DNA from: Mesorhizobium shangrilense
GTDB taxonomy: Bacteria > Pseudomonadota > Alphaproteobacteria > Rhizobiales > Rhizobiaceae
Reading direction: 5' to 3'
NCBI RefSeq assembly: GCF_028826155.1
Contig: NZ_JAQGPN010000005.1
Location: 1-64,000, forward strand
Length of the DNA stretch: 64,000 nucleotides
This document shows positions 8,725-16,973 of this stretch, piece after piece (positions within the stretch are counted from its first letter, which is position 1; every line of letters starts with the position of its first letter). The position numbers were made by a program, and so were the translations under genes. The notes beneath the pieces were generated by a model that saw only the letters and a program-made list of their open reading frames with translations, was not told the origin of the DNA and ran no database searches.

Positions 8725-9747
8725 ATGAAAAGCGCAGTCGGCTTGGCGTTGGGACTCTCGCTGCTGGCGACAGCCGCAGGCGCGGAGGGTAAGCTCGCAC
8801 TCTACAACTGGGGCGACTATATCAACCCGCTGATCTTGAAGAAGTTCAGCGACGAGACGGGGATCGAAGTAAGCCTCGACACCTATTCCTCGAATGAGGA
8901 GATGCTGGCCAAGATTCAGGCCGGGGCAACCGGATATGACCTGATCTTTCCATCCGTGCACATGCACGACATCATGATGAAGCTGGGCCTGCTTGAGAAG
9001 ACCGACATCAACCTTTCGCCTGATTTCAAGAACATCGACCCGCTGACTTTCCGCTCAAAGGAAGACCCGAAAGCCGAGTATTGCCTGCCTTATGCCTTCG
9101 GCACCGTGGGCATCTTCTACAACGAGGACATCACCGGGCCCATCACCGGATGGGAGGATTTCTTCAACATCCCGGAAAAGAGCGGCGGCAAGATCACCAT
9201 CCTTGACGATATGCGCGAGGTAATGGCGGTGGGGCTGATGATGAAGGGGCATTCGATCAACTCGACCGATCCGGCCGAAGTGCAGGAAGCGGCCGACTAC
9301 GTTCTGTCAAAGAAACCTGTGGTTTCGGCCTTCACCTATGAATCGCCCGCACTTCTCCTGTCGAACGACATCGCGGCAGCCCATTTCTTCGTCGGCGGGC
9401 ATGTCTATTTCGTCGACAAGCCGAACATCAAGTACGTCATCCCGAAGGAAGGCGCGACGCTCTATCAGGAAGACATCTGCATGCTGAAGACTGCGCCCAA
9501 CAAGGAGGCAGCCAAGCGGTTTATGGAGTTTTACCTGCGCCCCGAGATCGCGGCCCTCAATGTGGATCAGCAGTTCAACGGCTCGGCCAATATTCCGGCG
9601 CGCGAACTGGTGGCCGATTACATCAAGACGAACCCCAACATCACGCTTGCGCCGGAGACGCTGAAACGGGTTCAGACCTTCGTCGACCTTGGTGCGGCGC
9701 TCAAGCTCTACGACCGCGCGTGGAACACCATACGCACCGCGCAATAG
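8725..9747 (+). CDS. Polyamine-type ABC transporter substrate-binding protein (PotD/PotF-like)
   Basis: Periplasmic binding protein of 340 aa with a cleavable signal peptide (residues 1-20, ending AAGA). The start of the mature protein, KLALYNWGDYINP, is the hallmark of spermidine/putrescine binding proteins (LYNW-x-x-YI), followed by the FSDETGIEVSLDTYSSNEEMLAKI and GYDLIFPSVHMHDIM segments. GGGAGGA precedes the ATG at a good distance. It is the first gene of an SBP-ATPase-permease-permease-peptidase operon. Family membership is clear, but a peptidase gene in the operon and an RpiR regulator suggest the ligand may be an amino-acid or amide derivative rather than putrescine itself. Confidence 0.9.
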   Translation: MKSAVGLALGLSLLATAAGAEGKLALYNWGDYINPLILKKFSDETGIEVSLDTYSSNEEMLAKIQAGATGYDLIFPSVHMHDIMMKLGLLEKTDINLSPDFKNIDPLTFRSKEDPKAEYCLPYAFGTVGIFYNEDITGPITGWEDFFNIPEKSGGKITILDDMREVMAVGLMMKGHSINSTDPAEVQEAADYVLSKKPVVSAFTYESPALLLSNDIAAAHFFVGGHVYFVDKPNIKYVIPKEGATLYQEDICMLKTAPNKEAAKRFMEFYLRPEIAALNVDQQFNGSANIPARELVADYIKTNPNITLAPETLKRVQTFVDLGAALKLYDRAWNTIRTAQ

Positions 9748-9766
9748 GCGGGCGATGAGCGGCTGA

Positions 9767-9784
9767 CGCCCCGAGGACGGGGCG
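9767..9784 (+). terminator. GC hairpin between SBP and ATPase genes (attenuator/stabiliser)
   Basis: CGCCCCG (9767-9773) pairs with CGGGGCG (9778-9784) around an AGGA tetraloop, 20 bases after the binding-protein stop codon. No U-run follows. Such stems often keep binding-protein mRNA more abundant than transporter mRNA in ABC operons; that role is inferred here. Confidence 0.5.
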
Positions 9785-9804
9785 CCAGATTTCGGGGTAG
9801 GACG

Positions 9805-10872
9805 ATGGCATTACTGGAAATCCGCGGCGCGCGGCGCATCTTCACCACGCCGGAGGGCGAGCGCGTCGCGGCCCTTGACGGCGTCGACCTCGACGTCGAG
9901 GAAAACGAATTCGTCACCCTCCTTGGGCCCTCGGGCTGCGGCAAGACCACGCTCCTACGCTCCATCTCGGGTTTCGAGGCGCTTGACGAGGGCAGCACCC
10001 GGCTGGAGGGAGCGGATCTTTCCCACCTGCCCCCTTTCCGGCGTCCGGTGAACACGGTGTTCCAGAGCTATGCTCTCTTCGGGCACATGAGTGTGGCGCG
10101 CAACGTCGGCTATGCACTTGAAGTGCGCGGCGAAGATCGTTCTGCGCGTGAACGTGCAGTGACCGACGCCCTTGAGAAGGTGGGACTTGCCGGCATGGGC
10201 GCGCGGCGGCCGTCGCAGCTTTCCGGCGGCCAGCGCCAGCGTGTGGCGCTGGCCCGCGCCATTATCGCGGAGCCGCGGATTCTACTTCTCGACGAACCGC
10301 TCTCAGCGCTGGACCGCAACCTGCGCCAGCAGATGCAGCTGGAGTTGAAGACGCTGCAGAACCGCCTTGGCATTGCTTTCGTCTTCGTCACCCACGACCA
10401 GGAGGAGGCGCTCACCATGTCCGACCGGGTCGTGGTGATGCGCGCGGGCCGGATCGAGCAGATCGGCACTCCCCGTGAAATCTACCGGCGGCCGAAGAAC
10501 CGTTTCGTGGCTGAGTTCATCGGCGAGACCAACATCTTTTCGTTGACGATTGAGCGGCTTGAGGGCGCGCGGGCCTTGGCTCGTACCCCCGGTGGTGCAG
10601 CTTTCGCCATCGCGGGGGCAGGCCGCAGCATCGGAGAGAAGGTGACGGCGGTGCTGCGCCCGGAGGACTTCACGCTGGGAGCCGAGGGCATCGCCGGAAC
10701 GGTGGTCCGAGCCGTCTATCTCGGCGCGGATCTCATCCTTTTCGTGCGTCCCGATGGCGGCGGCGAGGAAATCCGCGTCACCGCTCGCGACGGCGCTGAT
10801 GCGCCCGATGTCGGTGCTGCAGTGCGGTTGGCGCATGATCCCGCGGCCGTGCAAGTGCTGGAGGGATCATGA
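9805..10872 (+). CDS. Polyamine-type ABC transporter ATP-binding protein (PotA-like)
   Basis: Cytoplasmic ATPase of 355 aa that powers the importer. Walker A GPSGCGKTT, the Q-loop NTVFQSYALF, signature [15 protein letters not shown], Walker B ILLLDEPLSALD and H-loop FVTHDQEEA are all intact. A C-terminal TOBE/OB domain follows (about residues 270-350, including GEKVTAVLRPEDF), as in the PotA/CysA/MalK group. Its stop codon overlaps the ATG of the next gene by 4 bases, indicating translational coupling. Confidence 0.92.
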   Translation: MALLEIRGARRIFTTPEGERVAALDGVDLDVEENEFVTLLGPSGCGKTTLLRSISGFEALDEGSTRLEGADLSHLPPFRRPVNTVFQSYALFGHMSVARNVGYALEVRGEDRSARERAVTDALEKVGLAGMGARRPSQLSGGQRQRVALARAIIAEPRILLLDEPLSALDRNLRQQMQLELKTLQNRLGIAFVFVTHDQEEALTMSDRVVVMRAGRIEQIGTPREIYRRPKNRFVAEFIGETNIFSLTIERLEGARALARTPGGAAFAIAGAGRSIGEKVTAVLRPEDFTLGAEGIAGTVVRAVYLGADLILFVRPDGGGEEIRVTARDGADAPDVGAAVRLAHDPAAVQVLEGS

Positions 10873-11756
10873 TGATCATCCGTCGGCAGTCGCTGGTCTT
10901 CTCAGCCCTGCTAACGCCAGTGACGCTGTTTCTCGGCATCTTCTTCCTGATGCCGCTCCTGATCATCGCCGTGTTCTCCTTTCTCGAACCCGGACTCTAC
11001 GGCGGGGTGGAGTGGAACTTCTATCACTGGAACTACGGACGCATCTTCGGCTGGGCGGACGGCATCAACGAGGTCTTCGAGTGGGTCTATCTGCGGATAC
11101 TGCTTCGTTCGCTCGGTTTCGGCGCGATGACGGTGCTGCTTTGCCTGATCCTCTGCTACCCGGTGGCATACTGGGTCTCACGCTTGAATGAGAAGCTGCG
11201 TCTCTTCTTCCTGTTCCTCGTCGCGCTGCCTTTCTTTTCCAGCCTGATCGTGCGGCTTTATGCCTGGCTGCTGATCCTGAAACCTTCGGGCGTGCTGAAC
11301 GAGGCGCTGCTGGCGCTGCACATCATCCGCGAGCCGCTCGAGATTCTCTACACACCGATGGCAGTGGTACTCGGCATGGTCTACGTGATGGTGCCGTTCA
11401 TGTTCCTGCCGCTCTATGCGGCCATCGACAACCTCGACCAGGCATTGGTCGAAGCCTCGATGGACCTCGGCGCCAACCGCACCCAGACCTTCCTCAAGGT
11501 GGTCCTGCCTCAGACGATGCCCGGCATCATCGGCGGCGCGGTGATCGTCTTCATTCCCTCGGTGGGCAATTTTGTCGTGCCGGACATCCTTGGTGGCGCC
11601 AAGGGGCTGATGGTGGGCAACCTCGTCGAGCAGCAGTTTCTGTCGGCACGCAACTGGGCCTTTGGATCGGCGCTGTCGATGCTGATCATGTCGGTTGTGT
11701 TGATCGTGCTGCTGGTCGTGGTCGGGCGCGCGCGCAAGGCGGGAGGCGAGGCATGA
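10869..11756 (+). CDS. Polyamine-type ABC transporter permease (PotB-like)
   Basis: Inner-membrane permease of 295 aa with about six predicted transmembrane helices and the binding-protein-dependent EAA loop (ALVEASMDLGANRTQTFLKVVLPQTMPGI, about residues 193-220) that contacts the ATPase. The N-terminal helix contains LFLGIFFLMPLLIIAVFSFL, usual for PotB. Start and stop codons overlap those of its neighbours by 4 bases on both sides (ATGA), so the two permeases and the ATPase are translationally coupled. Confidence 0.9.
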   Translation: MMIIRRQSLVFSALLTPVTLFLGIFFLMPLLIIAVFSFLEPGLYGGVEWNFYHWNYGRIFGWADGINEVFEWVYLRILLRSLGFGAMTVLLCLILCYPVAYWVSRLNEKLRLFFLFLVALPFFSSLIVRLYAWLLILKPSGVLNEALLALHIIREPLEILYTPMAVVLGMVYVMVPFMFLPLYAAIDNLDQALVEASMDLGANRTQTFLKVVLPQTMPGIIGGAVIVFIPSVGNFVVPDILGGAKGLMVGNLVEQQFLSARNWAFGSALSMLIMSVVLIVLLVVVGRARKAGGEA

Positions 11757-12595
11757 ATCCGCTTGCCGGCCGCATCGGCCTTGCCACGATCTCGCTCCTT
11801 TTCTTCGCCTTCATCTACGCGCCGCTGCTCATCATCATAGTCTACTCGTTCAACTCGAACCCAGTGAACATGATGATATGGGACCATTTCACAACGGAAT
11901 GGTACGCGGGTCTGTTCGGGCTGAGCGAGCGCGGCCCCGAGATCGGCGACCAGAACCGCTCCCTGTATCTGGAAAGTACCGACCAACTGCTCCGAGCCTT
12001 GCGCACATCGCTCACCGTGGCGCTTTTCACCACCACCTTCTCGACGCTCGTCGGCACTGCCACCGCGATCGCGCTATCGCGTTACCGGTTCCGGGCAAAG
12101 CGGTTCTACAACGGCTTCCTGCTGCTGCCGATGATGATGCCCGATATCGTGCTTGGCATCGGGTTGCTGATCTTCTTCGTCACGCTCGGGATGAAGCTGT
12201 CGATGCTGACCATCATCATCGGCCACTGCACCTTCCTGATTTCCTACGTCTTCATCATCGTCCAGGCACGGATCGCCGGCATCGACCCGGCGCTCGAGGA
12301 GGCCTCGGCCGATCTGGGCGCATCGGAATGGATCACCCTGCGCAAGGTGCTTCTGCCACAACTGGCTCCCGGTATCATTGGCGGCGCGCTGCTCGCGTTC
12401 GTCATCTCGATGGACGATCTGGTAATTACCTATTTCATCGCCGGGACCGAGAACACCACCCTTCCTGTCTTCATCTTCGGAATGATTCGACGTGGGGTGA
12501 AACCCGAAATCAACGCCATCGCCACGCTGATGATCCTGGCCTCGGTGATCATCGCCGGGCTTGGCCTGTGGCTGCGGGCGAGAAAGGCAGACTGA
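11753..12595 (+). CDS. Polyamine-type ABC transporter permease (PotC-like)
   Basis: Second inner-membrane permease (280 aa, about six helices), forming a heterodimer with the preceding protein. The EAA loop reads ALEEASADLGASEWITLRKVLLPQLAPGI. The first helix LLFFAFIYAPLLIIIVYSFN followed by the NPVNMMIWDHFTTEWYAGLF segment is the usual PotC beginning. The ATG overlaps the preceding stop by 4 bases; the peptidase gene follows one base after its stop. Confidence 0.9.
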   Translation: MNPLAGRIGLATISLLFFAFIYAPLLIIIVYSFNSNPVNMMIWDHFTTEWYAGLFGLSERGPEIGDQNRSLYLESTDQLLRALRTSLTVALFTTTFSTLVGTATAIALSRYRFRAKRFYNGFLLLPMMMPDIVLGIGLLIFFVTLGMKLSMLTIIIGHCTFLISYVFIIVQARIAGIDPALEEASADLGASEWITLRKVLLPQLAPGIIGGALLAFVISMDDLVITYFIAGTENTTLPVFIFGMIRRGVKPEINAIATLMILASVIIAGLGLWLRARKAD

Positions 12596-12596
12596 C

Positions 12597-13664
12597 ATGA
12601 GCCGTCCACGCGCCCGCGACCTGGGCCTGCCCTTTCCGGGCACGCCTGGTCCCCTGAACGCCATCACCGACATTCCGGGACTGGCCGTAGGCTTCTGCAC
12701 GCTGACCGATCCCGCGCGGAATATCCGCACCGGTGTCACCGCCGTACTTCCCCGTCCGGAGCGCGAGGCAAGGCCGGTCTGGGCCGGCCAGTTCACGCTG
12801 AACGGGAACGGCGAGATGACCGGCACGCATTGGGTGAACGACGCGGGGTACTTCGTCGGCCCCGTACTGATCACCAACACGCATGGGGTAGGAGCGGCCC
12901 ACACAGGGGCGACCCGCTGGATGCTCGACCACTACAGCGATCATTTCCGCGGCCTCCACCACGCCTGGGCAATGCCGATCGTCGCGGAGACCTACGACGG
13001 CGTCCTCAACGATATCAACGCCATGTTCGTCACCCCCGAGCATGCGATTGCAGCACTCGAGGCGCGCTCGACCGGACCGGTGGCCGAGGGTTCTACGGGC
13101 GGCGGAAACGGCATGATCGCCTATGAGTTCAAGGCCGGAACCGGCAGCGCATCGCGCCTGGTTGAAGTCGGCGGGCGCCAACACATTGTTGCCACGCTGG
13201 TGCAAGCCAACCACGGCATCCGGCCCTGGCTCAACATTCTTGGCCGTCCGGTGGGCAGGCTGATGACGGAGGGCCCCCTGCACAGGCAGGAGACTGGCTC
13301 GATCATTGTCATTGTTGCCACGGATGCACCACTGTCGCCGTTGGCGCTACGGCAGATGGCCAAGCGTGCGGCAATCGGCATCGGCCGCGGGGGCACTCCC
13401 GGAGGTAACAATTCCGGAGATCTGTTTCTCGCGTTCTCGACGGCGAATCCGGGACCGATGCCAGAGGCGGCTCCCGTCTTCTCGATCCGCGAGGAAATCA
13501 ATCAGGATGCGCTCGACCGCTTCTACCTCGCAGCCGTCGAGGCGGTGGAAGAGGCTGTCGTCAATTCCCTCGTCGCGGGCGAGGACGTGCCCACCATTAA
13601 GCCTCCGGGTCAGGTCTGTCGCGCAATCGACCGCGAGCGGCTTGCTGAGCTGTTCGCGTACTGA
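12597..13664 (+). CDS. P1/S58 family peptidase (DmpA-like beta-aminopeptidase)
   Basis: Predicted N-terminal-nucleophile aminopeptidase of 355 aa. DmpA-family enzymes self-cleave before a serine to give alpha and beta chains and then hydrolyse N-terminal D-, beta- or small amino acids. The cleavage/nucleophile region GGTPGGNNSGDLFLAF lies around residues 270-285, with the Ser in NNSGD. Upstream are the conserved ITDIPGLAVGFCTL start, TNTHGVGAAHTGA and the STGGGNGMIAYEFKAG oxyanion loop. It has no signal peptide. The ATG follows the permease stop by one base, so it is part of the importer operon. This suggests the imported substrate is a small peptide or amide that is cleaved in the cytoplasm. 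Confidence 0.9.
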   Translation: MSRPRARDLGLPFPGTPGPLNAITDIPGLAVGFCTLTDPARNIRTGVTAVLPRPEREARPVWAGQFTLNGNGEMTGTHWVNDAGYFVGPVLITNTHGVGAAHTGATRWMLDHYSDHFRGLHHAWAMPIVAETYDGVLNDINAMFVTPEHAIAALEARSTGPVAEGSTGGGNGMIAYEFKAGTGSASRLVEVGGRQHIVATLVQANHGIRPWLNILGRPVGRLMTEGPLHRQETGSIIVIVATDAPLSPLALRQMAKRAAIGIGRGGTPGGNNSGDLFLAFSTANPGPMPEAAPVFSIREEINQDALDRFYLAAVEAVEEAVVNSLVAGEDVPTIKPPGQVCRAIDRERLAELFAY

Positions 13665-14919
13665 TCCCAGCGCGCGGAATGCGGAAGTCCGCAAATGCGC
13701 AACCGCGATCTCCAGCGTCCTCGCGGGAGCTGGCTGCTTTAGGGAAGTGACAAAGCGGTTCTTTGCGATCGAGACGAGCGTGTTGCGGTCGGCTGCTTGG
13801 CGGCTCAAACGGGACCGGAAGCAGCCGGTCCGGTTCTGGAACGGACAAGCCAGAAGGCTGCCATTCTGCGGACCACGCGAGCAGGTCATCCACGCTCCGA
13901 GGCTGCGCGAATATGAACCGCGCTTCGCCCCGTGAAATGGTTGGAGCGACCGCGGATCTGGCGCTTTGCTCTCAAATCTGGCGGCGGTGCTCGTCGGCCG
14001 GCTATCGTCAGGCAGCTTCCGGCCGGCTGGAGGAATCGCGCTGCCCTACGTGTTCCGCGTCACCGCACTGCGCGAGCACGGGCGTGCTGCTGCCGGGCGG
14101 CTGCTGACCGCCCCATCGACGCACTCGGGCGCGTGGGCCCGGTACTGCGAAGCCTTGCCGGATGCGCCGCAGGAGAACGTGTCGTTAACACGAATCTTTT
14201 CGCGCGGCTGCTCCTTAGGGCACGACGAAATCTGCGGCCGTAAGCGCCGACTCGGAGGACCCTCGCTGACTCTAGATCACGTCGCCCATGGCAGCATCGG
14301 GCGCCTGCCGTTCCGATCACCGACTTTGCGGTCACGCGAGGTCCATAGGACCGCCTCCGACGAAAGACTCGCGAGTGACAGCGACATGCATGCGCCAGTC
14401 TTTCCCAGCGTCACCTAGTGTTGTCACAATGTCGCCACATATACGTTCGAGATCAATGCCTCTATCCTTCATGTGCAGAATCAATACGTTATGAATAGAG
14501 ATGCATTCGCGCAATATTCACAAACTCAGCACAATCAGTAGACTCATTTCAAGAATGGTTTTACTAGCCAGGCGGGACAAGGCTCCCGTCGGTGCAGCTG
14601 CCCCGAGGTCATTGGAGAGCTCCGCAGGATGTGATCCTGGATGTGACGACCTCTGCCGGCGGCAAGTTCAGCATCGATGGTGTCGACAGGACGAATCTCC
14701 GCAGACAGCCCGATTTCTCCGCCTCCCACTTCTGGTCCGCCTGACGTAGGCGCACGCGCCCGCGCGATCACCACTTACGACCCTCTCTGGGCATCGCACC
14801 CACAAAAGTAGGTGGTCCCGAAGCTCATTCGCTCACGCCAAAGGTCTCGCGACGGCTGAGGGCCCCCTCGGCACGCGTGTCTGCATGGCAAGCCACCTGC
14901 CTTCACAACTGGAAACAAA
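13665..14919. other. Long stretch without a recognised gene
   Basis: These 1255 bases separate the peptidase gene from the RTX protease gene. Open frames of up to about 200 codons exist in the left part but read as shadows with no recognisable motif. The right part (about 14430-14570) is distinctly more AT-rich and could carry a promoter of foreign origin for the protease gene. I could not identify IS ends or RNA genes. Confidence 0.35.
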
Positions 14920-16284
14920 ATGACGGCTGCAATCAAGAACACCCTCACCGGCGACGCCACTGTCGACGGCATTCTTCTGACCAACAAGTGGGAGAACCCG
15001 AACATCACGTTCAGCTTCCCGACAAAAGCGTCGAACTACGGGAAGAACTACAGCTCCGCCGGCGAGCCGTACAAAGGGTTCGAGGCGTTCAACAGCACGC
15101 AGAAAGCGGCGGTCATCCGCATCCTTGACTCCATCGAAGGGTTCACCAAAGCCACCTTCACGCAGATGACGGAGACCGATACACAGCACGCAACTCTCCG
15201 CTTCGCCGAGACCACGGCGGTCTACAGCTCAGGCCACACGTCTGCATGGACTTACCACCCCTCGTCGACCACCGAGAGAGCCGGCGACGGTTGGTACAAC
15301 ACCTCGGGCGCCAACTACGGGTACAACACCCCCGCATACGGCAACCGCTCCTACGCGACGATGATGCATGAGATCGGGCATCAGATCGGCCTCGCGCATC
15401 CCCACGACGCCAGGGGCACGTTGATGCCCGATGCGTATGACAACCGCAACTACACGGTCATGAGCTACGAAAGGTTGTCAGGCGGCGACGTACAGACGTA
15501 CATGCAGAAGGACATCGCGGCTCTCCAGCACATGTACGGGGCCAACTACGACACCAACAGCGGCAACACCACCTACAAGTGGAGCACGACCACTGGGGAG
15601 TTGTCCATCAACGGTGTCGGCCAGGGTAAGCCTACCGCCAACAAGATCGCCATGACGGTGTGGGACGGCGGCGGGACCGACACCTATGACTTCTCGAACT
15701 ACGCGACGGCGCTGAAAATCGACCTGAACCCTGGTGCATGGACGTCCCTGGGGACGCAGCATATCAAGGGTGCCGAGGGCGAGATCGCCAACGCTCTCCT
15801 CTACAAGGGGGACGCCAGGTCGCTGATCGAGAACGCCAAGGGCGGAAGCGGAGCCGACACCATCGTCGGGAACCAGGCCGCGAACGTGCTGGAGGGCAAC
15901 GCCGGCAACGACATCCTCCGCGGCGAGGCGGGCAACGACATCCTCCGCGGCGGGACGGGCAGCGATAAGCTTTACGGCGGGACGGGTTCAGACGTGTTCG
16001 ACTTCGATTTCACGTCCTGGTCGACTCCCACGGCGAGGGACACCATCATGGACTTCGTCCCCGGCGTGGACGACATCGACCTGCGGACGATCGACGCCAA
16101 CACCAAGGTGTCCGGCGACCAAGCATTCTCGTTCATCGGCAAGGGCGCATTCACTGGCGCCGCTGGCCAACTGAACTTCGTCAACGGCGTCCTGTCGGGA
16201 GACGTGAACGGGGACAAGGTCGCCGACTTCCAGGTCAACGTGACCGGCGTAAGCAGCCTGACGGCATGGGATTTTATCCTCTAA
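14920..16284 (+). CDS. Serralysin-type RTX zinc metalloprotease (peptidase M10, type I secreted)
   Basis: Predicted secreted metalloprotease of 454 aa. The catalytic zinc site HEIGHQIGLAH (residues 150-160) and Met-turn TVMSY (179-183) define the metzincin/serralysin group. After a linker come calcium-binding nonapeptide repeats (about 308-355; GGSGADTIV, GNAGNDILR, GEAGNDILR, GGTGSDKLY, GGTGSDVFD) and a C-terminal beta-roll cap. The protein has no N-terminal signal peptide and ends DFIL, the hydrophobic tail after an acidic residue used as the type I secretion signal in serralysins. GGAAAC precedes the ATG. No protease-inhibitor or dedicated prtDEF genes are adjacent; the only type I exporter genes in the window start at 24987. 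A hairpin follows the gene. Confidence 0.92.
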   Translation: MTAAIKNTLTGDATVDGILLTNKWENPNITFSFPTKASNYGKNYSSAGEPYKGFEAFNSTQKAAVIRILDSIEGFTKATFTQMTETDTQHATLRFAETTAVYSSGHTSAWTYHPSSTTERAGDGWYNTSGANYGYNTPAYGNRSYATMMHEIGHQIGLAHPHDARGTLMPDAYDNRNYTVMSYERLSGGDVQTYMQKDIAALQHMYGANYDTNSGNTTYKWSTTTGELSINGVGQGKPTANKIAMTVWDGGGTDTYDFSNYATALKIDLNPGAWTSLGTQHIKGAEGEIANALLYKGDARSLIENAKGGSGADTIVGNQAANVLEGNAGNDILRGEAGNDILRGGTGSDKLYGGTGSDVFDFDFTSWSTPTARDTIMDFVPGVDDIDLRTIDANTKVSGDQAFSFIGKGAFTGAAGQLNFVNGVLSGDVNGDKVADFQVNVTGVSSLTAWDFIL

Positions 16285-16307
16285 GGCCTGCGTGAAAAGC
16301 TGGATTT

Positions 16308-16336
16308 CGGGGTGTTGATGGGGCACCCCGTCTTCC
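16308..16336 (+). terminator. Candidate terminator after the RTX protease gene
   Basis: CGGGGTG (16308-16314) pairs with CACCCCG (16324-16330) across a 9-base loop, followed by TCTTCC, 23 bases after the protease stop codon. Confidence 0.5.
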
Positions 16337-16403
16337 GACTCAAAGGATGCGCTTTGGGAGGGGAGCGCCACAATGACAGCGGCGATCCGTCGAGCGATAC
16401 AGT

Positions 16404-16437
16404 ATACCTGAGGGGTCCGGATACCTGAGGGGTCCGG
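16404..16437. repeat. Perfect 17-bp tandem duplication
   Basis: ATACCTGAGGGGTCCGG occurs twice head-to-tail (16404-16420 and 16421-16437) with no mismatch, directly beside the IS481 relic. It may be a recent slippage product, a target-site footprint, or part of an IS end. Confidence 0.85.
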
Positions 16438-16446
16438 CCAAGCGCT

Positions 16447-16620
16447 ACCGGATCAACCAGATGAGGGTTGCGAATGGCCGAAGCGCTCCTCGGTCGCCGA
16501 TCTGCCGACCGGGCCGAATAAAGCGCGCTCGACAGTGCCGTCCTTGGAAGACGAGGCACTCATCGTAGCCTTCCGCCGACACACACTGCTCCCTCCCGAT
16601 GACTGCCGAAGGCCACCACG
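16447..16620 (+). pseudogene. IS481-family transposase relic
   Basis: A plus-strand frame reads WPKRSSVADLPTGPNKARST, then VPSLEDEALIVAFRRHTLLP followed by PDDC. This matches the N-terminal HTH linker of IS481-type transposases (KR...D-x-PTGPK-x-RSTV-L-x-x-EEA-x-IVAFR-x-HTLLPLDD). It then degenerates, with no DDE catalytic domain. Neither a start codon nor IS termini can be recognised. The rest of the 16285-16973 gap holds no other identifiable gene. Confidence 0.7.
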
Positions 16621-16973
16621 CAGTGTGCGCCGAAACGGGCGCGCCGGCCGTGTCACTGATCCAGGAAGCAACCGGCAAACCAAACGGAACGAGGACCACG
16701 TGCCGCGTTCTTGCGGCTTTCGCTGCGCTCGTTTGCTGAACGCCGTCGTCTTTCGCATCATCGGTGCTCTGTTGCCGAAGAGGGCGATGGATGCGCTTTC
16801 CAGCGCGCCAGATCCGTAACGCTGGAAACTACCGCCCATTTGAGCGATGATCCCTTCATCAGCCTGCCCGTGGCACGCTGATCTTCCTGGCCGTGCCGGA
16901 GAGCGCGACGAGTTGGCCGCCAGCTAGACCTTTCGCGGGGCATGATCGTGGGATCGGTTCAAGAGAGGGTACC

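Noticed and set aside
15840..15985. Repeated GGCAACGACATCCTCCGCGG units as a CRISPR-like or mobile repeat
   Set aside because: They encode RTX calcium-binding nonapeptides in frame within the protease gene.
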